A stretch of 64,000 nt of DNA from the NCBI GenBank assembly GCA_018873245.2, contig JAEMBT020000007.1:8187129-8251128 (forward strand), in the 5' to 3' direction. The notes under the pieces are model-generated. The model had not been told where the DNA came from, ran no database searches, and worked only from the letters and a program-made list of their open reading frames with translations. The DNA is from Archegozetes longisetosus (lineage: Eukaryota; Arthropoda; Arachnida; Sarcoptiformes; Trhypochthoniidae). This document shows positions 21,453 to 35,942 of this stretch, piece after piece. The position numbers and the translations under genes were made by a program. Numbering within the stretch: the stretch's first letter is position 1; each line of letters begins with the position of its first letter.

Positions 21453-24400
21453 CTTCTCGAATGATAATTATTTATATTTATATTCGCTACCAATTCACTT
21501 ATTGCTGTCTATATTGAACCCAATTATAATTTGGTTGAGTTAACAATCGATGTTTTAATAAATGATTATTACTGAAAACATTTCTTAGTTTGTAACAAAA
21601 GTTTTACTTTCTTGTAAATATGTTCGTGAGTCACGAATCATCACTTATCTCTGTTTATTGTATTGCATTTCACTTTAAGTCATTTATCAAAATATACTAA
21701 AAAGGGACCATTTGTTCAATACTCAAACTTTTATTTTCCAACTTTTATTTTCCAACTAATAATCAATATCTTAATGGGATTTGTGAACTTAAAATTGAGC
21801 ACTTTTTTGTCTCTACTCTACTATGAAACACTTGATTATTTATTCAAATCCTTACTCAATACTTAATGTTCAATTGTTACATGTCGAATCTGATCATTTA
21901 CATATTTAGTCATATTTCTATTTGAACTTTTCTAACTTGGCTCAAACTTCAATCAGACCTCAATCTTGACTGAAACTTGATTTAGATCCTAGAGATGAGT
22001 TTCGCAGGAATTAGATGTAAAACTTAATAAGTAATTAGAAGTGGAATTAAATTAAGATGAAATTAGCATTTAATTAGCATAAAGCATATTCCAGACTGAA
22101 GTATTCTTGAAGCCACCCCATCTTTGCAAATCACGTAGACATCCAGATTTTATCTCTATAACTAAGGTCAGGTAATATATGATATAGCGGGCTAACTCAA
22201 ACTTATCAAGTATTGTCATTAATCTCATATTTATTAAATTTTTTCCAACCATTTAATTTAATTGCAATTTTTATTGGTTTTTTATTATGTTTTTGATTCG
22301 TTAGATTTAGCCCCTTATGCATGAACACAAATTCAGTATAGAATCGGATCTACGCAAGTTTTGTAAGTTTCCTTCAACTTTTGTCAGTTTGATACAAAAC
22401 TTCAATTGAAATCGGTTGACTTAACCAAAATTTAATATTAGATTTTATGAAAGACTAATTTCTCAGAGGCATTAAATTTAATACTCTCGATAAGAGGTAA
22501 AAGTGATTTATAGTCTATAAAAATTGATTGCAACATATTTTTGCAATATTGTATTATATTGACTACCAATTAGATAGTTCAAAAGTTCAGGGGCCACATT
22601 CTCGAACGATTGCAAATTGCAAAACATAAGGCGATTGCAAATAATTGATTGCAAACCATCCATTCTTATTGTACACTTTAGCAATATTGCTAATTTTGCA
22701 AAGTTTTCAGAATGCAGCCCCAGGTTTCTTAATCATTCACTAAAACTTTGATAATTGCAAATATTTAGAATTTTCTCACATTTCTAACTACAAAATATGA
22801 AAATATGTCCATATATAAAGATTGGGACCACGAATACTGCTCTGAAGTTTGGAACAGTTCTGAAATGACATGAATGTTAGTTTGAAAAGTTTACTGCATT
22901 CAACCATAACTACAAAACTTTGAAATTGTAAAGTTTTGCATGAAATAATTTCTAAATTTATTATATAATAGAATGTATCATTTTTGTCCTTCTATTTTTA
23001 TTGAATAAATATTGGGCTAATTATAAACTTTTTGGGAGTCCTTCAAAAAATCGAGATTCGTTTCAGTGATTTGTGAAATTTTCGAAAATAATCTCAAACT
23101 TATTAAATTAAAGAATATTTTTCACCTTTCACATATGCAGAAGGGTTAACGGGAGTGCATTTCAACTTATTGGCAATAACTGATAAGAATGTCTAGAATA
23201 TGAAATCTCGATTTTGGAAGTGATAACATTTTCTTCGACTACACTTCAGACATACATTTAAGTGAGTCATTACTTGACTTGAACACATCAAATGAAAGGA
23301 TTGGATGATATGTTTTGATGTGATCAGAGATATTATGAAAAATGATTCTATAGTCAGGTCAATTAAAATAGTTTATATTAGGAGATAGTTTACAACTATG
23401 AAGGGATTAATAGTTAGTAAGTTGATAAAAAAATAGCGCAACCCGATTTGCCCGTCGAACTAAATTATTCTATGAAATACTTTATCAAATTCAATAGAAG
23501 TCAAAGCAAAACTCTTCGTGGAATAGTCTGTTCTCAGTGTATATCCTGTAATGAGTCAGTATTTATTTGTGTCGAAGAAATTTTTTGATTTAATAGGAAA
23601 AAGAGGAAATGCATAACTGAGTGCATCCATAAGAATCGGAAATGCAATCTCTATATAATATTTGAATAAAAACTTGTTCAAACTTAATATATTCATCATA
23701 AGTTGAATGTTTGGCAGACGATTGAGAACTACTTAGAATTTAGTATTTGATTCATTAGGACAAATGCTTTAAGAAGTTTTAAATGAAAATCTCAAGTTAT
23801 CGTTTCAAGACTTAATATTATACTTCATGTCGAAGAAGCAATAAAACATTCGATTAATTTTCATGCTCTTATTCGCTTTGGTCTTTGGATTAGAAATAGA
23901 TCGAGGGTAATAAGAGCATGGAACTTAATGATCAAAACCAGCACTTGGAACTTAATTCAGCTTTCAATCCTTGTTAAATTCATGTTTCAATTCGGCTTTC
24001 AATTCATGTTTCAATTCAACTTCAATTGATGTTTGAATTGAATTAAGATTAGTAAGTAAGCAGAGTATTGATTGGTTGAGGTTTGATTGAATTAATTTTT
24101 ATTGTCGTTGAATAAACAAACATGTTGTAATGCAATTAACTGTCCATGCGGTGATTTTATTTTTGCAAAAAATTTTAAATAAATAAGACTATGTTTGCTA
24201 TCAATTTGTTCGGCTTTCACTTTTCTAAGACTGTAAATTTATAAAAATTTATCCAAAGGTTCGAATCAATAGTAAAAATGAATATAATTCTTATCCAGTA
24301 ATTAAAGTTAAAAGAAATTAATTATTACAATGATTTTTATGAGCATGTGTTAAATGGTTGAAAACTTGGGTCATAATTAATAACTATTAAAGATTTTTTA

Positions 24401-24818
24401 AATTCCTAGTTTTGTCAAGTGATAAAATTTATTTTAAAAATTGAAATTCTCAATCTAAAGAAGTATTAATAATTAATTTAACTTATTTTACTTTGATTTA
24501 GCAATTATTATATAAAAGTTCTGTTACAGTTTGAACATATCAACAAATAATGAGCTAATACGCAATGAAGGGTTGGATCACTCGTCACAACAGATACGAC
24601 AAATTGGAAAATATGGTAAAACTGCAAGAGAACTGTTAGATATTCATGATTGAAAAGCCTGTCTTATCAAAAACAAATAAATAAAGTTATAGCCGTTGTA
24701 CCAATTTTTTAATACAGAAGCTGTAAATTATAATAATAATGAATCGGTCTTTGAATGGATTATTTTTTTTAAAAGATGATTTCATTAATTATTAAGGATT
24801 ACAAATAGATTATAATTA
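21453..24818. other. spacer between MED25 and CK2 alpha
   Basis: About 3.4 kb, AT-rich, no supported gene; short open frames here have no family resemblance. It holds one small inverted-repeat element (22590-22721). Confidence 0.5.
22590..22721. mobile_element. 132-bp MITE-like element with terminal inverted repeats
   Basis: The left end GGGGCCACATTCT and the reverse complement of the right end, GGGGCTGCATTCT, match at 11 of 13 positions, and the similarity continues inward through TTGCAAA. The interior is AT-rich and non-coding. This is the architecture of a short non-autonomous DNA transposon. I could not define a clear target-site duplication, and the superfamily is unknown (the GGGG-rich end is only loosely hAT-like). 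Confidence 0.5.
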
Positions 24819-26724
<1,906 letters not shown>

Positions 26725-26725
26725 G

Positions 26726-26747
26726 ACTGAAGAGGAAGAGGACCACA
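26726..26747 (-). other. 3' splice site of a 5' UTR intron of CK2 alpha
   Basis: On the - strand a CT-rich tract (TCCTCTTCCTCTTCAG) ends at 26727, so the first coding exon begins at 26726, two bases before the ATG. This implies at least one non-coding exon further upstream and decides the start codon. Confidence 0.7.
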
Positions 26748-29230
26748 ACACACGAGAGTATATGCCACTGATAGCTATGTTATCGGTTTTCTCTTTTACA
26801 CTACTCAACACTACTGATGATAATCGACTTAAAATTATTCTTCCTATTGCTAAATGAGGCAAACAATACAATATTTCAGATCAGTTCCGAACCAATACTA
26901 ATGATTAAAACAAATAATCATTAATATAAATAATAGTTAATACATATAAGTATTAGTATTAATAATGATCAATACAAATAAGTATTAGTATTAACCCAAT
27001 GCCGGTCACTCTTTACTTAATTTACAACTAATTAACTCTATATTTCTTTATTAATCTTAACAGATGTTCATTTCATTAGCGCCTTATTTCTTTATTACAA
27101 CTAATCTTTACTTTCAAAGCATTAAACTAACCGATAATTATTGAAATTCTGTCATATCATAGACTCGACTGAACACTCATTTCAATTAATAGCATCTGTA
27201 AAGATGGAGTCTTTCTATAGGTTACGGGCGTTGTGCGCGACTCAGCCTCAAAGTGCTGACGGCTTTCACCGCTTCAGTCAAACACTTCTCCCTATCTTTT
27301 AAAGAGTCGACACATCGAATAAGAAAAAGAATAGTCTCGTCACTCATGCGCTGTGACCCTCTGCTCACTTTTGCATAACTTTTTAGATTTGTGTCCCTTT
27401 GTTTGACTAACTTTCTGATTTTTCCCAACCACTCTAAAACTTGGTCAAACGTTTATGATTGAAGTATTTAATTAGAATTAAAATTGCAAATACTTATGAT
27501 AAATATAGTGACTGGCATGATTTGTTTAATTTTTCATTAGTTTCTATGTTTCAATATGAGATGACGTGTTAGTAAAGCGCGACCCCAAATTCTACGCAAT
27601 TATAACCGTAAACTAACGTTTATAATCTAGTCATTTGAATTTGATTCGATTTTATCAAATATTTCTGCTTATTAACGTTAAAGAGGCTTTAAATGAAGAC
27701 TCGAGTCGGATTCAGACCTTATCTATCATTTTCTAAAACGTGACCCACAGCGTGAAAAAAAACTGAAACTCATTCAAATTCAAAAGGATTTATAATTTAT
27801 ATTCATTACTTAAACTCAATTTATATCTCATTGTTTTAATCTAGCTTATAATATTTTTGTCAAACGAGTTGAAAAATATCGAGATATATGAGAAAATTCA
27901 AACAAAAGAATTTTCCAGAATTTGTGGCATTTTACTGCTTTTACAACCCTTTACCAACTTTCCAACTAATTCTCAACAATCATATACTGCATGGTTTTGT
28001 AGTTCAATATCTGCGGCTCAAAATAGAACTGAATGTTCAAATTGATGCTAAAAGTTATTTGAGTGTAGACTGGAAACATTTATAAAAAAAAGAGTTAAAA
28101 ATAGCCTATAGTCAGAGACAAGTGAGCCAACCTAACCCAACCTAACCTAACTTAAGCTGAAATTGATCAGTTAAATGAATATTGATCAATAGCGCAAACA
28201 ATTCGAAAAGTTTGTCCATTCATTGCTATTTGAAATAAGACGGAGTCAGTTGTCTGTTGTCTTAAATTTAATAAACCCTTTATTTAGTTTTAATTCATGT
28301 ATTTTCAAATTAGGCGCCAGTTGTTAAATGCTCGCAATCAATTCCAACTAAAACTTTCAATAAGACTCAGGGAAAAATGGTTTGGCCGTAAAAACCCTAG
28401 ATTTTGATATGAATTAATGACTGATTAAAATGGAATTAATAGGATCTATTTTAATAGATTTCTGATTATTTTCATATCTAATATGAGTTATTGAGGACAA
28501 AAATTGATAATTAATAAGTTGTGACACAAAAGATTAAGGAATGTAGACAAAACTATTATTAGGCATTGTTTGATAGGATTGAGAGACAGTTCACTAAAAC
28601 TTAGGGACAAACCGGTGGTTCAGTTGAGAGACTGTGCGAGCAATGAATGTAACAAACGCTGCCTTTCATTGTTGTCCGACTTCAACAACCATTCTCTGGC
28701 GGATCACTAATTCTCACAAAGCACTACCTTTTAAAATATCCTCTTCTGACTAAACGGTATCATTTGTGAAGTTTTTCAACGGTTGTCGAGTTTTGGGGTT
28801 AATTGGATTAAAAGAAGAATTAATAAAGAGTTAAACGAATTATTGAGGATTGATTTCGGGTATGTTTCGTATATAAGCTTAATATGGAGTCCAATAAAGC
28901 ATACATTCATTCATAGATTAATACACTTTTAATATTGAATGCGTTTAAAAATGGCTGTAGTTTCATATGCCAAGCAATTCATCTTAATTACTGTTTTATG
29001 CTTTAAATAACCTCCATTTTGTCTCATATTTAATTTTATACAACTTTTTTTCGTTCAAATTTCAGTTTAAATCATTTTTCATATCAAAACCACATTTCGG
29101 TTAAAAAGGATTAATTAATTGAACATCAATTGGGTCATCTTTTCGTTTCCATACAATTGATCATTAATCGAATAGCGTTTTAAGAACTCATTCATTATTT
29201 TGAATCATCTGAGACTCAAAGATAAGCAAA
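26748..29230. other. divergent spacer between CK2 alpha and TOP1
   Basis: Holds the upstream regions of two genes pointing apart. A 20-odd-base AT-rich block containing AAGTATTAGTATTAA occurs twice (about 26946-26960 and 26981-26995). A frame at 27222-27452 (-) is weakly protein-like but unplaced. A short CCTAA-rich tract lies at 28131-28155. No gene supported. Confidence 0.45.
28131..28155. repeat. degenerate CCTAA-rich tract (telomere-like)
   Basis: Four CCTAA/CCCAA-type units in a row. The reverse complement TTAGG is the common arthropod telomere repeat; this tract is short and may be chance. Confidence 0.4.
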
Positions 29231-31828
29231 ATGCCTAATTTTTCATCACCGGAACAGTCGGATGGAAGTGAAGATTCAAATAATAGTGACAATAATGGTA
29301 ACAATAATAGTTATAATGATGACAACAATAGTGATAGTGATGCCAAAAATGATTCGGACGACGATTACGACGAAGACGATGACAAGCCATTGGCCAGTCA
29401 ATTGAACAGAAGTGTGAAACAAGAGATTAATGAAAGTGATTCGGAGAATGAGGCGAATAATAATAATAATAATCACGACTACGATAGCGAGTCACAATCA
29501 CAGCAAAACAATAATGATAGTAATAGTTACCAATCATTTAAACGAGAAAGAAGTGATTCCGATGACGAGGACAGTGATAATGAGCCGCTATCGAAGAAGA
29601 TGACGAAATCGGTTAAAAAAGAAGATTCGGACGACGAATACTCACCGGTCAGTAGAAAGACTGAATCTAAAGTCAAATCTGAAAAGAATGACAAAAAAGT
29701 TAAAAGTGAATCAAAATCTAAGAAAAGGAAGAAAGACAGTGATTATGAAAGTGAATATGATAGTGAAGAAGAAAAAACTAAAAGTAAAAAGAAGTCTAAG
29801 AGCTATTTGGATGACGACGAGGACTATAAGGATAGCAAAAAGAAAAAGTCTAAAACTCCCAAAAAAGAGAAAGATAAACCAAAGAAGTCTAATTCGAAAC
29901 ACGATTCGGAGAGTAAGAAGAAGCCAGCTAAGACGGAATCTTCACAATCAAGTTCTCAATCAAGTCCGACAAAGAAGAAGAAGGAAGAAAATGAGGAACA
30001 CATATGGAAGTGGTGGGAAGAAGACAAACCTGGAGAAGGTATTAAGTGGAAGACTTTGGTCCATAAGGGACCAGTTCTTGCGCCTCCTTATGAACCACTT
30101 CCCAAAAGTGTTAAATTCTATTATAACGGGAAACCCATGAAACTAAACCCCGAAGCTGAAGAAGTGGCAGGTTTTTATGCTCGAATGTTAGATCACGACT
30201 ATGTGACGAAACCGATATTTAATAAGAACTTTTACAAAGACTGGAAAAAGACTATGACTGCAGAAGAAAGATCTATAATTACTGATCTTAGTTTATGTAA
30301 TTTCAAAGAACTTGGAGATTATTTTAAAGAACAGTCAGAAAAGAGAAAGCAAATGACTAAAGAAGAGAAACAAGAAATTAAGAGAAAGAATGAAGAGTTG
30401 ATTAAAGAGTACGGCTATTGCATAGTTGACGGTCACAAACAAAAAATTGGTAACTTCAAGATAGAACCTCCGGGTCTGTTTCGCGGACGTGGAGAACATC
30501 CCAAAATGGGTAAACTGAAAAAAAGGGTTCGTCCCGAAGATATTATAATCAATATTGGAAAGAAGGCGCCCGTTCCCGAACCGCCGGCTGGTCATCGGTG
30601 GAAGGAAGTGCGTCACGACAATACGGTCACGTGGTTGGCCTCTTGGACAGAGAATGTTATGGGAAATGTTAAGTACATTATGTTGAATCCGTCATCTAAA
30701 CTAAAAAGTATTAAAGACTGGCAAAAGTACGAAAAGGCCCGTGAGTTGAAGAAGTATGTTCAGAAAATCAGAGATGACTATCGATGCGATTTCAAGTCTC
30801 GCGAAATGGTCAAAAGACAACGCGCTGTTGCGCTCTATTTTATCGACAAGTTAGCTCTTCGTGCGGGCAATGAGAAAGAAGAAGGCGAAACAGCCGATAC
30901 AGTCGGCTGTTGTTCACTACGTGTCGAACACATTAAACTCCACGATGAAAAAGATGGCAAACAATATGTAGTGGACTTTGATTTCTTGGGTAAGGATTCG
31001 ATTCGTTATGAGAACTCGGTTTCAGTAGAGAAGCGAGTATACAAGAATTTGAAACATTTCATGGCCAACAAGTCGGGAGGTGATGACTTGTTCGACAGAT
31101 TAAACACAGCGAGTCTTAATAAGTATCTGAACTCGTTAATGGAAGGCTTAACGGCTAAAGTGTTTAGGACTTACAATGCGTCGAATACTTTGCAACAACA
31201 ACTGAATGAGTTGACTAAACCGAATATGACTCTACCGGAAAAACTGTTAGCCTATAATAGAGCTAATCGTGCGGTTGCTCTCTTGTGTAACCATCAAAGA
31301 GCTGTTCCGAAAACATTCGATAAACAAATGGAGAATTTAGACTCCAAAATTAAAGACAAAAAATCACAAATCAAAGAAGTTAAAAAACAATATAAAGAAG
31401 CCAAGAAGAAAAGCGGTTCAGCAGATACTACCAAGCTTAAGAAAAGACTTTCCACTTTGGAAGATCAGCTCAAGAAGCTAGAGGTTCAGAAAGTGGACAA
31501 AGAAGAAAACAAACAAATCGCTTTGGGAACGTCTAAGCTTAATTATTTAGATCCCAGAATAAGTGTGGCCTGGTATGCTTTTCAAACATTACTTAGATTT
31601 AGATCTTGAGCACATTTCACACCATTAACTATATTTTGTTTTTCAATATCCTTCATACCATTAACTATATTTCTTTTTTGAACATCTCTCACCATTAACT
31701 ATATCTTGATTTGAATTTTCAATAGGTGTAAGAAATGGGACGTCTCTATAGATAAAATATACAATAAGACGCAAAGAGATAAGTTTAGATGGGCGATAGA
31801 AATGGTTGGCCCCGAATATCAATTCTGA
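29231..31828 (+). CDS. TOP1: DNA topoisomerase I (type IB)
   Basis: Relaxes supercoils by transient single-strand breaks through a 3'-phosphotyrosine bond, in the nucleus. Two coding exons: 29231-31572 and 31726-31828; 814 residues (human 765). The N-terminal 250 residues are a disordered Asp/Ser/Asn then Lys-rich region with nuclear-localisation-type clusters. The core begins at [17 protein letters not shown] and includes [21 protein letters not shown] and [16 protein letters not shown] Lys-rich linker coiled coil precedes the C-terminal domain. The catalytic tyrosine is in [14 protein letters not shown]. Without splicing the frame stops at 31609; the donor GTATGC at 31573 and acceptor at 31724-31725 add [20 protein letters not shown] and the usual end of the family (EYQF). 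Confidence 0.97.
31621..31706. repeat. three spaced copies of ACCATTAACTATAT in the TOP1 intron
   Basis: Copies start at 31621, 31657 and 31691, separated by T-rich sequence, forming a unit of about 35 bases that fills most of the 153-bp intron. Confidence 0.8.
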
Positions 31829-32381
31829 CAACATTCTCTGGTATATTCCGTACATATTAGTGTTTTAATTTGTCATTATATTTAAAATTAAGAGAATCGC
31901 TAAATGTTTCCCAATCATCGATGCATTTACATCATTGATCATTTACTTCATATATTCTTAATTTTCTCACTATTAATATACACTATTAGTAATTTTGTTA
32001 CTATTAATCAATTTCTTTTTCATCTGACAACAGTTTATTCTAAATTTATTATAACTGTAACTAACGCTATTTTTTCTTTCGGGACCATTATATTGATGAA
32101 ATTTTGGTTATTTTAATCAGTAGCCACCTTTTAGTAAGTTATATACAATCACTGTATTAGGATTAGGTCAGGATTTCGTTGAAATAAAACGAATTATTTA
32201 TTATATCTGTCATTACAGCATGAATTTAAGGTAAAGGCATGAATATTTCATAAACAATATTATAAAATAAACTGATACAAAATCAAATAAACACTGTTTT
32301 AATACTTTTATGTGCATTAAATGATTAAATGTGGTAGTGCTGGCTATTATGTTGTCGGTTCGATGAGCGACCGCTCCTTAA
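31829..32381. other. convergent spacer between TOP1 and the Gly/His-rich peptide gene
   Basis: AT-rich 3' regions of two facing genes. I see nothing else in it. Confidence 0.5.
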
Positions 32382-32651
32382 CTATCCGTGATATCCGTGC
32401 TTGTGATTATCTGCTGGCAGGTGTGCGTAATAACCCCACGGAGCGAAGCTGTGGTAGCCGTGTCCTTTCGAAGGACCGCGATATGTCTTTACGCTAACGT
32501 GTCCTCCATGACCGCCGTAGTGGCCTGCGAATGACAATCTGCAGATCGCCAGAACGCAAACTGCTATAACAACCTGCGAATAAGACAATAGTTATAAGTT
32601 TGATAGTGTTGAGTTGGTCTACTTCACCAGAAACGATGTTTGCCAACGCAT
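32382..32651 (-). CDS. small secreted Gly/His-rich (cuticle-like) peptide
   Basis: Predicted secreted peptide of 71 residues. Exon 2 (32382-32573) is well supported by composition; exon 1 (32628-32651, eight residues MRWQTSFL) is my best join, through a donor GTGAAG and a 54-bp intron ending CTTATTCGCAG. The result has a hydrophobic signal peptide (VVIAVCVLAICRLSFA) cleaved before GHYGGHGGH, then a short mature chain rich in Gly, His and Tyr (SKGHGYHS, NHKHGYHG). Such peptides are common among arthropod cuticle, glue and antimicrobial peptides; I cannot choose. A TATAAA on the - strand at 32723-32728 would fit a promoter. The start exon is the uncertain part. Confidence 0.65.
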
Positions 32652-34113
32652 TTCACTTAATACAGACTTGTGAACAAGAGAGTAATGAAAGAAATTGGAG
32701 TTTTCATAGAACTACATTGTGTTTTATATGTCCTCAAACAATAGATCATCATTGATCCAATGCATTGATCCATTAACTATTTTATAACTTTTTTGTCCAC
32801 ATAAACCTAATGCCAACTTGCGATGGCTGACACTTATCATTAATACTACTGGTTTAGTAACACTAGTAGTGAAAACTTCCTAAATATATCAAACCATTGA
32901 CTTGATTGGAAAAAGTAATTGAACCGATTTTTTCATTTAATTGGTTTTCTCATTTCCGTCTCTAAATGTCTGGAAGTAACATCTCAATGATTGAAAGTTT
33001 TTAAACAAAATTCATTATCATTCCATAAACTTGTTTTTTGCAATGAAAATTAAATCAGACTATGGGAAGATTTGAACCAATAAATAATCGATTAGAAATC
33101 AATTATAAAAACTAGTTTTTCTCGACTAGTCATGAGATCTGATTTCTAACTGATGCTAATAAAACTCACGAAAGTTACGATTTTCCCATTCATTAATTAA
33201 GCTTAATCTACAGCACTCAAAAAGCACAAAATCGACGAATCAGAAAGAATTTAAGCTACATTGAACAACAAAAATTGCTACTTATTTCTCATCAATTCCT
33301 AATCATATTTCACCAAATTGAGAGTAAAAAATTCAACCAAATCTTCAGTTTTAAATATTTATCATTCAAAGTCTATAAACTTTTGAATGACTGAATCAAA
33401 CCTATTATTCCTATAGTTTAATTACTTAAGCCTCTCTGCATATTAAATATTAATTTAGTTCAAGTTTACATTCTCTGATACAAATGCCTTTGCACTCACT
33501 CTGACTTTTGACTATTTTTATAGACAACTAACGAAATTTGGCTTAAACTTACTTTTCGTTTGTATCAAAGAATGCAAACCTGTACTAAAATAATTTTAGG
33601 TATTATTGGTATTTAATATGCAAGGAGGCCTAAGTAATAAAACCAAAGAAATAACAAGTTTGGTTTAAAGTGATTAAAAGTCGACAGGTTTGGGACTAAT
33701 TGGTATTTGAAACTAGAGATTAAACGAAATCATGATCCATCATTTGATGAAGTAATTTGAAGTGATTTGAAGCAATTTAATGAAGAAATTATGACAAGAA
33801 ATAGAAGTAAATGAAGTGAGGTTAGGTGAGTTGATAAGCTAAAAGCTGATAGCCATAAGCTGTAACTGTATAAGTGTATAACTAGTGGAGCTAAAAGGCA
33901 GTGCGAGGGAATTGACATATGAAACCGTAGTTAGCACATAGAGCTCAGCAGAAACATTACGCAACATAACATTTCAATAATACACTATTTCCTCGTTGTC
34001 ATAAACCCTTATTAAAAGTCAAGTTTATCGAGATATTCAGTCCAACAATACTCAGCCTAAGAATCAATCGCGGAGATAAATGTTCGGCAGATAATTAGAA
34101 AAGTTGGTTGGAA
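32652..34113. other. divergent spacer between the small peptide gene and COASY
   Basis: AT-rich. A purine-rich stretch with repeated GAAGTGA/TGAAG words lies around 33750-33830. No gene supported. Confidence 0.45.
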
Positions 34114-35688
34114 ATGTTCAAATCAGGTCTAATGTTGTTATCATGTGTGCCACAAGTGAGTCGATTGTCATGTTATTTAAGAGCAGCCAATCAAAAAATA
34201 ACTAATACGCTCTACATATCCATTGAACCCAATCTCTTGTCCAACTCTAACAATCGGTTGTCTAACAGCAATCAAGAGTTGATGAAGATATTGCCACAAA
34301 TCTATGCGGAAGCCAATCGATGTGCGCCTTATCTCGACGTAAGAGTTTTACATCAATCATATTATCACAAACAAACCTCTTCTTCATCTCTTCGTCCATC
34401 TCTTCAATTCACACCACAAGTAGTTTTCATAAATGGATCCAATGTTAGCGAAGATGTCATTAGGAATTATTTGATTTCTACATTCAATTTAAATGTACAG
34501 AAAATCCAATCGATTCCCGAAACAGAAAACGATTTGAAGGACACAACAATTAAGTCAATATCTGACACGAAAGTTTATGATTACGTGTGTTTAGGCGGAA
34601 CTTTTGATAATCTACACAATGGACACAAAGTACTGCTGAGTTCGGCTCAACTTCGATGCAATAAACGTATGACTATCGGTGTGACTGATATCAATATGAT
34701 TAAAACTAAAACGCTATGGGAACTCATCAGACCGATTGAGGTCAGGATCGAAGAGTTGCGAAAGTTTGTCACCGATGTCGATCCATATATTGAATATAAT
34801 ATCGTTCCGATTAGTGATCCTTTGGGTCCAGCGGTTGTTGATGAAAGGCTAGAGAGTATTGTTGTTAGTCAGGAGACGATTAGAGGCGGACAAAAAATTA
34901 ATGAAATAAGAAATCAGAAAGGCATGAAACCCTTGGATATAATTACCATTGATTTACTCAGTGAAAATAACAAACAAAGTAGTTACGAAGAGGAAAAGAT
35001 AAGTTCCTCGTCTTTGAGGATCAGAAAATTGGGAACACTTCTAAGAAAACCAGAAAATAGAAGTGATTTACCCAAAAGGCCTTATATTATAGGATTGACC
35101 GGTGGTATCGCTAGTGGAAAGTCTTCCATCGCTGAAAAACTTCGAGGTCTTGGCGCAGGAATTATTAACTGTGATCTTATCGCTCACCAAACCTATCAAA
35201 CGTCCGAATCACCTGCTTTCAAAGAAATCGTTGAGAAATTTGGTCCCGATATCTTAATCAATGAATCATTGATTGATAGAAGAAAATTAGGAGAAATAGT
35301 TTTTGAGGATCCAAAGAAACTTAAATTATTGAATAGTATAGTTTGGCCTAAAGTAGAGGCTCTAATACGCGAAGAAATAGAAAAAATGAAAACTAAATAT
35401 GAAGTTATTGTTCTAGAGATAGCATTATTGCTTGAAGCCAATTGGGCTAATAAAGTCCACGAGATATGGGTCACCATCATCGAAGAAAAAGATGCCATCA
35501 AGAGGCTGAAAGAGCGCAATAATCTGTCTGAAGATGAGGCTAAGAAAAGAATTAGATCTCAATTGACTAATCTAGAACGTGTTAATGCGGCAAATGTTGT
35601 GTTTTGTACATTTTGGGACCATCCCTTCACAATGGATCAGGTGAAGAAAGCTTGGGATAACCTACAAGACTATTTAAAACAAAATTAA
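34114..35688 (+). CDS. COASY: bifunctional CoA synthase (PPAT and dephospho-CoA kinase)
   Basis: Catalyses the last two steps of coenzyme A synthesis. Single exon, 524 residues (human 564). The nucleotidyltransferase half carries CLGGTFDNLHNGHKVLL at about 158-174, with the phosphate-binding T and HxGH pattern of phosphopantetheine adenylyltransferase; ISSSSLR follows in the usual place. The kinase half has the P-loop GLTGGIASGKSS at 327-338, then NCDLIAHQTY and LLLEANW. The N-terminal 150 residues are divergent, with a hydrophobic start (GLMLLSCVP) that could aid mitochondrial attachment as proposed for the animal enzyme. ATG at 34114 is the first in frame. No intron is needed. FEN1 faces it downstream. 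Confidence 0.96.
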   Translation: MFKSGLMLLSCVPQVSRLSCYLRAANQKITNTLYISIEPNLLSNSNNRLSNSNQELMKILPQIYAEANRCAPYLDVRVLHQSYYHKQTSSSSLRPSLQFTPQVVFINGSNVSEDVIRNYLISTFNLNVQKIQSIPETENDLKDTTIKSISDTKVYDYVCLGGTFDNLHNGHKVLLSSAQLRCNKRMTIGVTDINMIKTKTLWELIRPIEVRIEELRKFVTDVDPYIEYNIVPISDPLGPAVVDERLESIVVSQETIRGGQKINEIRNQKGMKPLDIITIDLLSENNKQSSYEEEKISSSSLRIRKLGTLLRKPENRSDLPKRPYIIGLTGGIASGKSSIAEKLRGLGAGIINCDLIAHQTYQTSESPAFKEIVEKFGPDILINESLIDRRKLGEIVFEDPKKLKLLNSIVWPKVEALIREEIEKMKTKYEVIVLEIALLLEANWANKVHEIWVTIIEEKDAIKRLKERNNLSEDEAKKRIRSQLTNLERVNAANVVFCTFWDHPFTMDQVKKAWDNLQDYLKQN

Positions 35689-35942
35689 TACTATGTCACT
35701 AATCACCTCTTTTTCATTCCATACTCTTCTGATTTATTTGATTGCAAACCTTCATCTTATCTTTATATTTGCTAAATTGTCCTCAAAGATCTTTGATCTT
35801 AAAGTCCATTGAATATTTTATTAAGTTTCGGAAACTGTTAATTTCTATTCTAGTGTTATTTATTGCCACTTTCAAAGTGAACATATTACTTCATTAGACC
35901 AAAAACATTTCAATTGAAATCAATGGCAATAATGAATACTTG

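Noticed and set aside
24240-24270. GGTTCGAATC, similar to a tRNA T-arm
   Set aside because: No acceptor stem, D-arm or anticodon arm can be built around it.
27222-27452. Possible exon (-) with text such as FDQVLEWLGKIRKL and RCVDSLKDREKCL
   Set aside because: Reads somewhat like protein but has no clear acceptor, no ATG with a good context before 27347, and no family I recognise; could be a decayed exon or chance.
27857-28085. Overlapping 60-65 codon frames on the + strand
   Set aside because: Two overlapping frames with no motif in an AT-rich spacer.
29688-30140. 150-codon Lys/Arg-rich frame on the + strand
   Set aside because: Out-of-frame shadow of the Lys-rich TOP1 N-terminus.
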